From Riptortus pedestris (Eukaryota; Arthropoda; Insecta; Hemiptera; Alydidae), in contig CM032230.1 of assembly GCA_019009955.1 (NCBI GenBank), positions 17,346,001 to 17,410,000 on the forward strand: a stretch of DNA of 64,000 nucleotides. Direction: 5' to 3'. Shown here in pieces: positions 12,376 to 23,765 of this stretch. The notes beneath the pieces were generated by a model. It was not told where the DNA came from, ran no database searches, and was given only the letters and a program-made list of their open reading frames with translations. Each line of letters starts with the position of its first letter. The stretch's first letter is position 1. Position numbers and translations under genes: made by a program.

Positions 12376-13519
12376 ATACACACATACATACAAAAACGCA
12401 CAGACATCTTTCGTGCGTTATAAGATTTTAACGATATTATCATAATTAAAATCAACAGACATATATGTAAATAATTTATATATGTTTATATAAATAATTT
12501 TTTTTTTTTTTGGTGAAACAAAACTTCAGGACGGACACTTATTTTTGTGCATAACAGGCATTTGAGTAGTTCTGGTTTAGAATTTAACTGTTACGAAATT
12601 ATATTCTGCTTATACAATTAATTATGGATTGATTCATCACTAATCCACAAAAGCCACTTATATTTAATTAAATTTGTTATGTTTAGTAAAAAGAAGAATA
12701 ATCCCCGAATTTATGTTGGATAAGATGTGTGTTATATGCAATATTTGAGGAGGGGCGATGAGATACAGCTGATGGTGAGCTTGTAAGGTGTCAGAGACAG
12801 AATATAGTGGTTATATGTGTCAGCTGGGAGATAGGAAATCTGCTACAATGCTTCACTATATTTACTTACAAATTACCTAAGCTACTCCAATCAATATTCA
12901 AAATAAGAAGAGTCACGAAAATTAAAAGGAGAAAATGTCCCAACCTATGGAAAGAAAGAGGAAAAAAAAATAATAACTATATCTGAAGCCTGACAAAATA
13001 TTTGAGCGTGTATTAGATGGCATGGAGACTGCTACAATTTTGCCAAAAGTTGACGTCTTATTTCGAATTGGGAGTTGTCAAGGCGAGATCATCTCGTTAA
13101 GTTATTGCAGATTGTTTGTCCCTCCGCTCCCGTCAAATAAACAGAAAGGTTTTATGATTCGCCCACGTCATTAACAACACTAAAATATCAGACTTAATCG
13201 TTTGTTGAAGAAATTTGAGCCGTCCAGAAGGAAAAGAAGAGCCCTTATATTCCCCAATGGCATACATAACTATTGTAGAAAATGTTTATTATTTTTATGT
13301 TTATATATAAATACATGAGAAAAATATGAATATTAATATATTGAAAATCGTTTGAAACCCAACCTATAATAAGGATAAAGTGAATGCAATAAAGTTGATC
13401 CCTAATGAACGACCACAATCTGTATCTAAACCTAACAATAATATATCTAGGTCTGAAAAGGTATCTATGTTCTATTATAATATTTTGTTTGGGGTTTGTG
13501 ATAGATAGAGAAGCGTTTA
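12376..13519. other. AT-rich unique sequence
   Basis: Nothing recognised. A 110-codon open frame on the minus strand (13245-13577) is rich in Ile and Tyr and runs into a transposon, so I do not call it a gene. Confidence 0.4.
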
Positions 13520-14106
13520 GCATATTTCTCCTAGATTGAGGTTGTCTCATGATGAGAATTTCTAAAATTTTCTTCAATTGTCCATCGATCCTAGAATATG
13601 ATGAAAATGCGACCCGTTCAAAATTTTTGTCAGTTAACGCTCTATTGATCGCATTTTTTGCCTGATCGTTACTAAACTCGATATTAAAATGTTTTATGTA
13701 AAAATGAAGATCAAGTTCGTTAACGGCTAAAATAAGACCAGTGGGAGGGGAGGGGCGAATTTTTACAGGGGGAGGATTTCGAAATATTTCTGTTGTTAAG
13801 CGTAGGATCGAAAAATTGTATAGAATAAATCTTATTGCAAAGGCAATGCTCTATAATTGTTATTATATACGTTTTTTGAATTTCTTGATTATTAACCAAG
13901 ATATTTTTTAATTTTTGGTCTTCAGTAAACCGTCCCTCCTACTCATGTCACATTAAAAATAACCTGTTATATTATGAAGCACTTTCTTTGAAGCCGAAAT
14001 ACCAAATATTGTTCTCATTAAACTTTTATGTTTTGAGAAAAATGCAAATACGTGACGCACGTGGGAAATCTGCTTAGTTAACGCAGCCCCTGCGTGACGG
14101 ACTTTT
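13520..14106 (+). mobile_element. Helentron-like element, subtype A, long forward copy
   Basis: It is recognisable from GATTGAGGTTGTCTCATGAT through GTCCATCGATCCTAGAATA, the core, the A module and a perfect 3' end (ACGCAGCCCCTGCGTGACGG, AC, then TTTT). The first bases of the 5' terminus are lost and there is no microsatellite. Confidence 0.85.
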
Positions 14107-14648
14107 ATAGAAATTATCTGTAGGTCTAAAATTGCGGGTTGAATTTGCTTCCAAGTGAATTCGTTTTCCTAATACAAGACCAGCTAATACTCCGATTTTT
14201 AAGGATGGATATATCTCTTTACAAGCAAACACACACTCACATCCGTATGTAAATGAATTTAAATTAGTTATAATTAGGCATGTAAGGGGAAGTGAACCTA
14301 GGTTATAGGCAGCCGTAACGATCATTAGTAATGTACTGAAGAACATTTCAATATCATTTCACAGGGCATAAATTATATTAATGACGAATAAGAAAAGGGC
14401 TAATAAATGTTGCTAACATTTATTAATAAACATGAAAATCGTGACAAACGTTCTAAATCAAGATTGAGGCAAGGCCGACCTCCTAAATTCCTGATTAGTA
14501 TTAAAACTCCATCCTAGCAGTATGCTCTGAGATTCTCAGCTACTTTTCAGGACATTCCCTTGACTCAATGTACTAATGATGCCATATTCAAAAGTACAGT
14601 TAATCTGGAATTTAGAGCTCACGACGAAAGAAATCATGGTCGGCAAAT
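14107..14648. other. Unique sequence, no gene recognised
   Basis: Nothing recognised. Confidence 0.4.
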
Positions 14649-15209
14649 AAAAAGTCCGCCACGCAGTGACTGGGTAAACAAAGCAGATTTCACACATGCT
14701 GAGTATAGTACAAATAACTGAGTTACGGAAAAACTGTATAGAACAACAATTATACAGCATCAATAGTTTACGGAGATTGGATCTATAACATTCTTCAATC
14801 CCATTTATAATAACGGAGATATTTCACGAAAGAAAGACATTTAACTTCTGTTCATAAACTGAATTAAGTTGTATATCATTTGTTCATTGTTTTTGCAGCC
14901 TCATATAATTTCTTGAGATTACTAACTGATCCAGAGTATATATAATATAATATGCAATACAATACTGAACAGATTTAATGGGAATTTATCTTTACACGAG
15001 TACATATAAAATGAGTGAACCGTTACTTCGACAAATCTACAAACAGACAAGACTATGACTGAATGCCATCACGATAAGGAAGTGCATTGAGGAGTTGAAA
15101 GGACCTCACTTAGGTAGGATAGATGGAATTTTGGGGACATTTTAGAAAATCCCGTCAAAAGTTCAACCTCAATAGCTGATTTCCCTTAATGGGGATAAGC
15201 AGAAAATAT
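14649..15209 (-). mobile_element. Helentron-like element with replaced middle
   Basis: The reversed 3' end (AAAAAGTCCGCCACGCAGTG) and part of the core are at 14644-14840. The reversed 5' end (GGACCTCACTTAGGTAGGAT to GATTTCCCTTAATGGGGATA) is at about 15098-15209. The sequence between is not family sequence. The element ends about 220 bp before the ds exon, the closest copy to coding DNA. Confidence 0.7.
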
Positions 15210-15424
15210 AGATTACTATGTAAGTAATAAGGTAGATAAGTAGAAAATAATTCCGATTTAGTGGCAGTTTCAAGTCTTAATTAACGTAATCTAGAAATGA
15301 TGAATGTGCTTGCATAATGTTAAAGAAATACTGGTGGAATGTAAACCTAGTGGTATTTATTTGCCTTAGCCGTACATAAATTTGTTGTGGTTTTACAATG
15401 TGTGATAATTTATGTTAATGTTGC

Positions 15425-15426
15425 AG
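15425..15426 (+). promoter_or_regulatory. ds: Probable splice acceptor of the ds exon
   Basis: The sequence TTGCAG|GGGCG lies just upstream of the start codon. The pyrimidine tract is weak. Composition changes sharply from AT-rich to GC-rich here, which supports an exon edge. A transcription start inside or near this position is the alternative. Confidence 0.55.
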
Positions 15427-15431
15427 GGGCG

Positions 15432-15449
15432 ATGACGGAGGCAGGCTGA
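15432..15449 (+). CDS. Five-codon upstream open reading frame
   Basis: ATG ACG GAG GCA GGC TGA ends one base before the ds start codon, in a different frame. If it is in the mature mRNA, ribosomes would have to scan past it or re-initiate to make Ds. Whether it is translated cannot be seen from the sequence. Confidence 0.4.
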   Translation: MTEAG

Positions 15450-15450
15450 G

Positions 15451-17145
15451 ATGCGGGTGGCAGCACTTCTGCTCTGGCTGGGTCTAGCGGGCTGCGAGCA
15501 GGTGCGCAACCTGGAGGTGAGTGAGGGGGCAGCTGCTGGCACTAGAGTAGGATTCATAGGGGAAGGTCCTCCCTTCCTTATAGTGCCCGTTCCAGGATCT
15601 GCTGTAGACTCGGACCTTGCCATAGACCCCAACACCGGCGAGATCAGGACCCGGGTCAAGCTGGATCGGGAGAAGAGATCGTCCTATTCGCTGGTAGCCC
15701 TCCCTCGGAGCGGCGAGAACATCAGGGTGGTGGTGAGGGTCCTGGACGAGAATGACAACGCCCCTACCTTCCCCTCCCCCCTCATGCAGATAGAGTTCCC
15801 CGAGAACACGCCGCGAGATGTGAAGAGGACGCTCAACCCTGCCAGGGACCTGGACCTCGATATCTTCAACACTCAGAGGTACAACATCGTCGCCGGCAAT
15901 GTCAACAACGCCTTCAGGCTTTCCTCGCACAGAGAAAGAGACGGCGTCCTCTATCTAGATTTACAAATAAACGGTTTCCTCGACAGGGAGACTACACCGG
16001 AATATAGCCTTGTTATAGAGGCACTAGATGGCGGGAATCCACCTCTCAGGGGGTCGATGACTGTCAATATTACCATTCAAGATGTAAATGACAACCAGCC
16101 GATTTTTAACCAAAGTAGGTATTTTGCCGCAGTACCAGAGAATGCGACAGTTGGGACGAGTGTTCTTCAAGTTTTCGCAACTGACACAGACGCTGGGGAA
16201 AATGGCGAGGTTGAGTATTCCATCAACAGGAGGCAAAGTGACAGGGAAGCCATGTTCAGGATAGATCCCAAAACTGGATTGATTGCTGTAAACAGGCCTT
16301 TAGACTTCGAAACGAAAGAGGTTCACGAGTTAGTGGTGACCGCGAGAGACCATGGCGGCCAACCTTTAGAGACAACTGCTTTCGTTTCGATTCGAGTCAC
16401 AGATGTAAATGACAACCAGCCGACTATTGATGTCATTTTCCTCAGCGATGATGCCACACCAAAGATATCAGAGACTGCTCAAAAAGGAGAGTTTGTTGCG
16501 AGGATTTCGGTCAATGATCCTGACTCGAAGACCGAGTATTCGAACGTGAACGTTACCCTGGAAGGAGGTGAAGGGCACTTCGGCTTAGCGACCCAGGACA
16601 ACATCATCTACCTGGTGATAGTGTCGATGCCCATCGACCGGGAGCAGAAACCCAACTACACGCTGAGTGTGATAGCTACTGACACAGGAACACCGCCATT
16701 GCACGCTTCTAGGACATTCCACCTTCGGGTCACCGACGTCAATGACAATCCACCTGAGTTCAGTGAGTCAGTTTATCACGCCAACGTTCTTGAGGTAGCT
16801 GATCCAGGGACATCTGTAATCCAGATCAATGCTTACGATAAGGACGAGGGGCAGAACTCCATCCTGACCTATTCCCTGAGAGAGAACAACCCTGGTCATC
16901 CTCCTTGGTTCCAGATCGACTCCAAATCCGGGCTGATTACAACCAAAGCCCACATTGACTGTGAAACTGATCCTGTTCCCAAAGTGATAGTGGTCGCTAC
17001 TGACCACGGCTCGCCCCCTCTCTCTTCATCTGCCACTCTTCTAGTCACCATTCACGATGTCAACGACAACGAACCCATTTTCGACCAAAGCTTCTACAAC
17101 GCCACCATCCCAGAGAACGAAGCCAAAGGACACTGCATTTTAAAG
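15451..17145 (+). CDS. ds: Dachsous protocadherin, amino-terminal coding exon
   Basis: The exon encodes the first 565 residues of Dachsous, the giant atypical cadherin that binds Fat on neighbouring cells and acts in planar cell polarity and Hippo growth control. Residues 1-15 form a signal peptide (MRVAALLLWLGLAGC). Calcium-binding linkers are at residues 98-105 (LDENDNAP), 211-217, 318-324, 429-435 and 536-542 (DxNDNxP), giving repeats EC1 to EC5. EC6 starts at about 543 with IPEN at 553-556. DRE motifs are at 72-74, 178-180 and 396-398; EC3 has DFE and EC5 has DCE. N-glycosylation sequons include NITI, NATV, NVTL and NYTL. EC4 (ISETAQKGEFVARISVNDP) and EC5 (HANVLEVADPGTSV) are what I recall as typical of insect Ds. 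I chose the ATG at 15451 because a signal peptide follows directly and a TGA at 15433 closes the frame upstream. The usual protein has about 27 repeats, so most of the gene lies outside the window. Confidence 0.93.
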
Positions 17146-17151
17146 GTAAGA
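17146..17151 (+). promoter_or_regulatory. ds: Splice donor of the ds exon
   Basis: AAAG|GTAAGA is close to the consensus donor. It follows codon 565 exactly (phase 0), where insect Ds homology in EC6 continues in the next exon. Read-through would add nine unrelated residues before a stop. Confidence 0.9.
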
Positions 17152-17664
17152 GTGCACATATCTTTTAACTTTTAGTTTGTACTGTAATTGCATGCTATTT
17201 TGTAACGTGTATCCGACAACGATATGGCATCCAAAAACATTTTATGCTTTTGGTATTGAACAAAACGAGCATTGATATTTTAATGAAATATTAAATATGA
17301 AAACTCCTGAATTTTATTATAAATATTCATATTACAATTTTGCCTGAGCATTTTATATTTCAGCACTTTATTATGTTTCTAATGATTTCAGTATCGACAT
17401 TTACTTGGGAAATACAGTTATTAGTTTGATTAAATATTATACTTTGAGATTGTAAATATAACAAGAGATATCGTGGTTTTACATTTTTTATTTTCTCGTT
17501 TCTTAGCTTCTGAGTGAACTTTTATACCACATCGTATTCTGTTGGTGCACAAACCGACCTAACATAGGTTATGTTATGTGTGGTAATAGCTCCAGAAGAA
17601 CGACTATGAAACATGGAATGTACAAAGTATAAATAATGTAATGAATGAGTGGAGATGTAAAGAC

Positions 17665-17975
17665 TCACTCTCATTCTAAGCACTGTGGAATTCTTTTGGC
17701 ACTAGGCCGCACATAGAACACCCTTTATTGGAATCTTCTCAATTAAATGTGAAAACACTATAGAATTCTTTTGGCACTAGGCCGCACATAAAACTCCCTT
17801 TATTGGAATCTTCTCAATTAAATGTGAAAACACTATAGAATTCTTTTGGCACTAGGCCGCACATAAAACTCCCTTTATTGGAATCTTCTCAATTAAATGT
17901 GAAAACACTATAGAATTATTTTGGCACTAGGCCGCACATAAAACTCCCTTTATTGAAATCACTCAATAAAGAGTC
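17665..17975. repeat. 75-bp tandem repeat, four units
   Basis: The block ACTAGGCCGCACATA recurs at 17701, 17776, 17851 and 17926, with nearly identical 75-bp units. The last unit runs into a small hairpin (CTTTATTG...CAATAAAG). Confidence 0.93.
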
Positions 17976-18989
17976 CAGAGTTGGACTTAAGATTTTATTT
18001 ACAATAGCTATTTCGCCACAAGGCAAATTCCGATTCTAGTTAAGCCTAGATTTCTTGTTATCTTAAATTAACTTGTTCAGACCTTAATTCACATTGGCAT
18101 CTTGAGCCCCGACAACACATTTCTTGAAATGCTAACAGGTGGAATATTGAGTAAGATTCTTTGGTTCCCATTGCAGCTAGCGTGTTTGATAGCGAGAATC
18201 GTCGGCTAAGCCGGGTCCATTTTGATCTTTATCATTCTAATGAACCTTTTTTTGTGGCGGCCATTAGTGGCCTCCCAGCGTACCTAATGTAACGACTCTC
18301 CTAACAATTAGAACCACACAATACATCAAAAGTTGTTAATATCACTTTAATCCAAGCATCCAACCATCACAATGTATATTCACAACAAAACCTTTTCAGT
18401 TATTGTTAAAAGAATAAACAAAAAAAAAAATTCCACCCTTAAACATATATCATAATTCCTGACGGGAGGACTAAATAAAAACTTGTAGTATTGATTAGAC
18501 GTCTTCATAGTTGGCTATATTTGCTTTAAATAAGGAAAAAATATCAGCTGGATTGAGATCAAAATTTAATGAAACTGTACAACTGTAATCATTGAGCACT
18601 GAAATATAAATAGTTGTCTTAAAAATAGATACTAGTTCCAAATATTTTGTTTTCATTTTATAAATATATAACATTTAAAATATTAATTATAAAATGATAA
18701 AAATCAAAATGTTTTCGACATGAATTTAAATTCTTCAATATTTGAAAATTAGTGACTCATTATCGTTTATTTATTTTTATAACTTATTGAACTCGGAATA
18801 AGGTAAATTCATTTTACAAAAATTAACATTTATTTTTCAAATGTTTATGTGTCGTTAATGAAAACATTTTTGAAAATATTGTGCTTTTACGCTGATATAA
18901 CCTGTACCAAAAAGAGTATAAAATGTTCTTGAATGCATACTAAAGGAAATAACCAACAATAAAATGCTAATAAAAAAATTCCTAACTAA
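17976..18989. other. AT-rich intronic sequence
   Basis: Nothing recognised; 18300-18990 is especially AT-rich. Confidence 0.4.
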
Positions 18990-19757
18990 TTTCCTTTATG
19001 TGTTATCGATACGAAATAATCGTTTTATGTAAAAAGAAAGATCAATTTCGTTAGCGGCGGAAATCGGTCTAGTGGGCGGGTGTAGAGGGAAGGGTTTTTG
19101 AAAATTCGAAATATCTCCGTTACTATAAGTCGGATCGAAAAAGTGTATATAAATAATCTTGTTGTAAATTAAATGTACAATAAGCATTGTTATATACATT
19201 TATTCTCTATCTTGAATAATAACCGAAACATTTGTATTTTTCAGTTTTCATCGTTCAGCAAACCCCTACTCCTTTTCATGTCACCTAAACGGCTCTCTGA
19301 TATAAAATAAATCACTTTATTTGAAACTTAAACACCAAATACGGTTTTCAAGAGACCTTTATTATACGAGTACATGCAAATATGTTTTGTTGATCCACCG
19401 TCTTAAATTGTTGGATTACTAAAATTTGGGTGACAGGTAAAAACTATTCTGATTCAATATAAATTACAATAATAGATATAGTAAATAGTTTTCAATGAAA
19501 TTAATATGTAATATTCAGATATATTTCAGTAATTGTTTTTACTTCCGGTTAAGAATATTTTTATATACCTGTTCCCCAGACAGAGGTAGGCTGACCTGTT
19601 TGTTTACAATTCAGATGCTTTAGGTTATTAAAATTGAATTAAATATTTTTCATTATCGTTTTTGTTGTTAGGTGATTTCAGAATCTAGATTTATCTATTA
19701 CAGAACTTCACGTGGGAAATATCCTTAGTTGACCCAGCCCCTGCGCGACTGACTTTT
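18990..19757 (+). mobile_element. Helentron-like element pieces, forward
   Basis: The core and an A-type module are present at about 18995-19395 (CGTTTTATGTAAAAAGAAAG, then TCTCCGTTACTATAAGTCGG). About 290 bp of other sequence follows, then a B-type 3' end at about 19690-19757 (ACCCAGCCCCTGCGCGACTG). The two parts may come from different copies. The 5' terminus is missing. Confidence 0.7.
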
Positions 19758-20026
19758 TATAATATATAAAAAGTAATAATAAATGTCTTTTAATGTTATT
19801 AATTATAATAAATTTAAGATAAACTGCTCTACAGCCTTATCAATAATATTTCTGTTTATTTATTTTATGGTATCCCAAAGGCCCAAAGGATATTATCCTT
19901 AATAAAAACTAATTTTAGTCTTTAAAAGCAATAAAAGTATTTTAGGCCGTTAAAAGATAATCTTGAGGTCTAGCCAATAATATTTATTGTTTTCATCTTG
20001 CTGACAATTTTCAATGCAAAAAAAAA

Positions 20027-20832
20027 GTCCGTCACGCAGGGGCTGCGTAAACTAAGCAGATTTCCCATGTGAAGTTTTACAATATAGAAATCTGCATACT
20101 GGTAACACAATACCACCGTGATTAAATACAAACGGTAATAAGAAATCTTTCAGTTAATTAAAATAAATTCCCAACTGAAACGGCTTTTGAATTGGAATAA
20201 TAATTTATAATTTAATAACTCAAATTTTAGTAGTCCAAAAACTAAGGAAGGGGGGGGCGGATGAACAGAAAGTATTTGCATAAATCTCACAAAGTAACAA
20301 AGGTAAGGTAAGGTTAGGAACGACAGGTTAGAAGAAGCCTCCCACCTGAGCCGACGGAAATGGCCAATCTAATCCGAACTATACCCGAGCACAGACTTCA
20401 TAAAAATGCAAATATCTCCGTTAATATTCAAGATAGAGAATAAATGTATATAACAATATTTATAGTAAATTTAATTTGCAATATGATTGGTTCTATACAA
20501 TTTTTCGATCCGATGCATAATAACGGAGATATTTTGAATTTTCGAAAATCCCCCCTCTAAACCCCCCCCCTCCCACTATTCCTATTTTAGCCATTAACAA
20601 ATTTGATCTGTCTTTTTACTTAAAACGGTTAAGTATCGAGTTTCGTAAAGATCAAACAAAAATTGCGACCGCTAGAGCGTTAACAGACAAATATACATAT
20701 ATATATACAATTTTGAACGGACCTCATTTTCGTCATCTCCTGGGTAGGATCGATGGAAATTTGAAGAAATTTTTCGAAAATCGCGTCATGAGTACGACCT
20801 CAATAGCTGATTTCCCATAAGGGAAATCTGCT
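20027..20832 (-). mobile_element. Helentron-like element, full length with both ends
   Basis: It starts at GTCCGTCACGCAGGGGCTGC after a run of A, and ends with CCCATAAGGGAAATCTGCT. The 3' side begins like subtype B (GTGAAGTTTTACAATATAGA) but then differs from other B copies at about 20095-20400. The core is well conserved, with a short TA block near 20695. Confidence 0.87.
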
Positions 20833-21002
20833 AATACAGACATATTTTACAACAATTGAATATTATAATATTTGAAATACCCCTGTATTATTAGTATTGT
20901 AAATGTCCAATAGGACGCAACGTTTGCTATAGTACAATAAAGGTTGTTGGTGTGACCTGAAGATATTTTTTTAGTGCTCTAATGGAATTAATAGAGAACA
21001 GA

Positions 21003-21048
21003 CTGTGGAAAATCTGCTCCGTTAATGCAAACACTGCATGATGGGCAT
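21003..21048 (+). mobile_element. Helentron-like 3'-end fragment
   Basis: GTGGAAAATCTGCTCCGTTA followed by a decayed hairpin and GATGGGC matches the family 3' end. Confidence 0.6.
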
Positions 21049-21460
21049 TAATATATTTTTACTTTATGCCAATATCCGATTTACCACTTAAAAGAAATAT
21101 GTCTATGTGTTGAAATGTTTTCCTGTAAGAAATACATCTTTTATGCACATATTCCCAAGGTTAGCGGATTCGCAGATTGAGAAAACGAACAGCATCTCAT
21201 GTAGTATTAAACTGAAGTTGTAAATGGCTCGTTAAGCCGGCAGAGTAATGCCCTATTTACTCTAATTTATGAGTACGAGCAACTATGAAACGTCTTAATT
21301 ACTGAAACTGGCAAACGTAATATTTATGTTGAGCCGATGAAGAAATTCACTGACAATGGAGACAGTTATTACAGCTCAGTTAATAAAATGTCTAAGTAAA
21401 TGTCTGCCTATAATTAGTTAAGCTAGCGTCATTTATCATAACTTACTGCTTTATATATGG
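21049..21460. other. Intronic sequence without recognised features
   Basis: Nothing recognised. Confidence 0.4.
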
Positions 21461-21535
21461 AGCTCGTGTTAGCCCTGTGTGTTAAGGCGGCCAAAGCTCT
21501 TCGCCAATCCTAGAGTCGTGTCTTCCATTTGAGTA
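21461..21535 (+). mobile_element. SINE head fragment
   Basis: GTTAGCCCTGTGTGTTAAGG and CCAATCCTAGAGTCGTG match the tRNA-like head of the SINE near 2210. The body is missing, and a fold-back sequence begins immediately downstream. Confidence 0.6.
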
Positions 21536-21540
21536 CCTGA

Positions 21541-21682
21541 AATAGTTATTTATTATACAAGTGACGAAAGTAGATCATTTTACAACTCGAGTGAAACGTT
21601 TACCCACACGAGCGAAGCGAGTGTGGTAATTTCACGAGAGTTGTAAATTCTACTTTCGTCACTTGTATAATAAATAACTATT
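21541..21682. repeat. Near-perfect 142-bp fold-back repeat
   Basis: The left arm (AATAGTTATTTATTATACAA, then GTGACGAAAGTAGA) returns inverted as TCTACTTTCGTCACTTG, then TATAATAAATAACTATT. Inner arms TTACAACTC/GAGTTGTAA and CACGAGCGAAGCGAGTG complete the hairpin with few mismatches. Confidence 0.93.
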
Positions 21683-22165
21683 ATAAATTTTTTCTGTAAT
21701 CGTGTAATACATGATCAGATCTAACCAGAATATGAACAAAATTAGGATGTTGTGAAGATTATGGTATGTTGTTGGTAGGTTATAAGCATGGTTGTGAAAG
21801 GTTATAAGCATAGTTATAAAACAACTAGTGATGATTGTGAAGTAGTGCAGTTATAAACAAGTGCAGGTTATAAACAAGGAAGGTAATTATTATTATATTT
21901 AAATTTTAAAATATATTGATTATTTCCACCAATAATTCATTCACATTTCAATTTATTTTGTTAAAATAAATTCTTACAATGTTAAGAAACATTTAAAAGC
22001 ATTTAATTTCCAACTTCAAATTATTTTTTAATTTATACTTATTACTAATTAAGAAGGCAATTCACTTTCTTCACTCTATTGCAAAATGTTTCACTTTCTT
22101 CACTCATTTCAGTTTAGTAATGTTACCATTATTCAACGATTACAGAAAAAGAAATTTATTATTTA
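21683..22165. repeat. Outer inverted pair next to the fold-back
   Basis: ATAAATTTTTTCTGTAATCG at 21682-21701 reappears inverted as CGATTACAGAAAAAGAAATT at about 22136. Together with the fold-back it may delimit one element of about 620 bp. The interior is AT-rich and non-coding. Confidence 0.6.
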
Positions 22166-22949
22166 TTTATATTGACCAACCCACTACATAAAATCTTTAG
22201 GTCCTCGTGACTATAAATATATAGAAACCAAAGATATCCCACCCCGATTATCATATAGTTTAACTACAAAATTTAGGTTTATGTACGATATTTTTATAAG
22301 ACTTAACCCCCTTCCTCCCAACCGAATTTATCTAAGATTATAATTATTTTTACATCGCCTATAAATATCACTCATAGTATTTTATCAACTAATCATATTT
22401 ACTAAGAATTGAATAAAGGATGCTAAACAGCTTCCTAGTAGATTATGACTACACGTTGAGGCCTTTTTGATGTCATTCTTTAAACGGCCACAAGTCTATG
22501 ATTAGTTTATATAGATAAACACACACACGTTTGTGTGTGTGTTTTTCATATGTTCCTTTATGTTACAAAAGGTCCCTCTCATAATGGGCATGTTCAGTAA
22601 TTTACTGTTATGTCTATTCACATGGCCATTAATCATTCAGTCATAATTCTGCAGTGAACCATATATAGTTTTAAATTCTCAAATTGATAAAATTTCTGAT
22701 TTTACTATCACAATCTCTATTAAAATTTTGAACATCCATTTAAGATGAAGGAAACCCTTGAGTAGGAATATATGCTTGCAACTAGTCGACCATCTATGAA
22801 TAAACTTATAAGAAAAAGAAAAAAAAAGTGGTTAATATTATTTTTTTAAACCTCTTTGGATTGAATTAAATGTAAAAATAGTAAAGGCCAATCTTCCATG
22901 TTATATATTTATACTATAAAGTAATTGTAGACTAATAAAATTTTAATAA
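22166..22949. other. AT-rich intronic sequence
   Basis: The only item seen is a small palindromic CA/TG run near 22520-22545. Confidence 0.4.
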
Positions 22950-23765
22950 AGTTGATACTATAACATTATTTGACCCGTATCATGGGTATTCTGAATTTTC
23001 GAATTCCCTCCCTCCGTCTAAAGCACCCCTATTCCTGTACATTGATGTTGATGAAACTGTCAAATATTTACTTTGGTATAGATGAAATAAACATTTTCGA
23101 GTCGAAAACGTAAATCTTAATTCATCACAAGACGAATCTCAAGGTAAAGGTCTATAAAAAACATTATTTGGTACTTGGAATTAGACGTTTCATGATATAT
23201 TGGCTTATTGTTAACTTACAGTTACTGAAAGTGGAAGGGAGGTTTAGTAAATACTGAAATTTATAAAATACAAATTTCTTGGTTAATATTCAAAGTAGTT
23301 AATTTAATTTCGCAACACATTTGGTTTTAAACAATTTTTTCGATCCAATTCACAATAATGTTTTGTTTTTATTTATTTATTTTATTTGTTATTTTGTGTT
23401 TATTGTTGTTTTTCGTTGTTTGGTTATTTGATTTCGTTCTATTTAATTTTTTCTTGTTTCTATTTTCATTTTGTATTTTATTTATATAATTTGTTTTTTG
23501 TTGTTTTTTATGAGCAATATCGCCTCGCTGCGAACGCTTAAATTCACAATAACGAGGATATTTCTAATATTCAAAATTCCCTTTTTGTCCGTTAAATTTC
23601 ATCCAGAAACGAACTTCATCTTTAGTTTTACGCGAAACGCTTATATATGGAGCTTGGTAACAACCAAACTAAAATTTTGATTGCTAGAGGTGTATAAAAT
23701 GAGTTTATGAATAATTTTGACTCAATCTCATTTTCGTCATCACATACAATAGATGTCCATTCCTC
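22950..23765 (-). mobile_element. Helentron-like copies, degraded, with a retroposon inside
   Basis: Core-like and C-type fragments lie at about 22950-23200. A reverse copy follows: A-module remnants, AATTTTTTCGATCCAATTC near 23335, and after the insertion AACGAACTTCATCTTTAGTT near 23605 and ATTTTCGTCATCACATACAA near 23731. Both termini are lost. Confidence 0.65.
23359..23552 (+). mobile_element. Non-LTR retrotransposon 3' tail with target duplication
   Basis: A T-rich 194-bp segment ends in ATATCGCCTCGCTGCGAACG. The 12-bp sequence AATTCACAATAA stands on both sides (23347-23358 and 23541-23552), and element sequence resumes cleanly after it. The end resembles the retrotransposon tail near 58860 (ATCGCCTTGTTGCGAAGCTC). 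I read it as a 5'-truncated insertion. Confidence 0.75.

Noticed and set aside
15484..15930. 148-codon frame antisense to the ds exon
   Set aside because: It is the mirror of strongly coding cadherin sequence.
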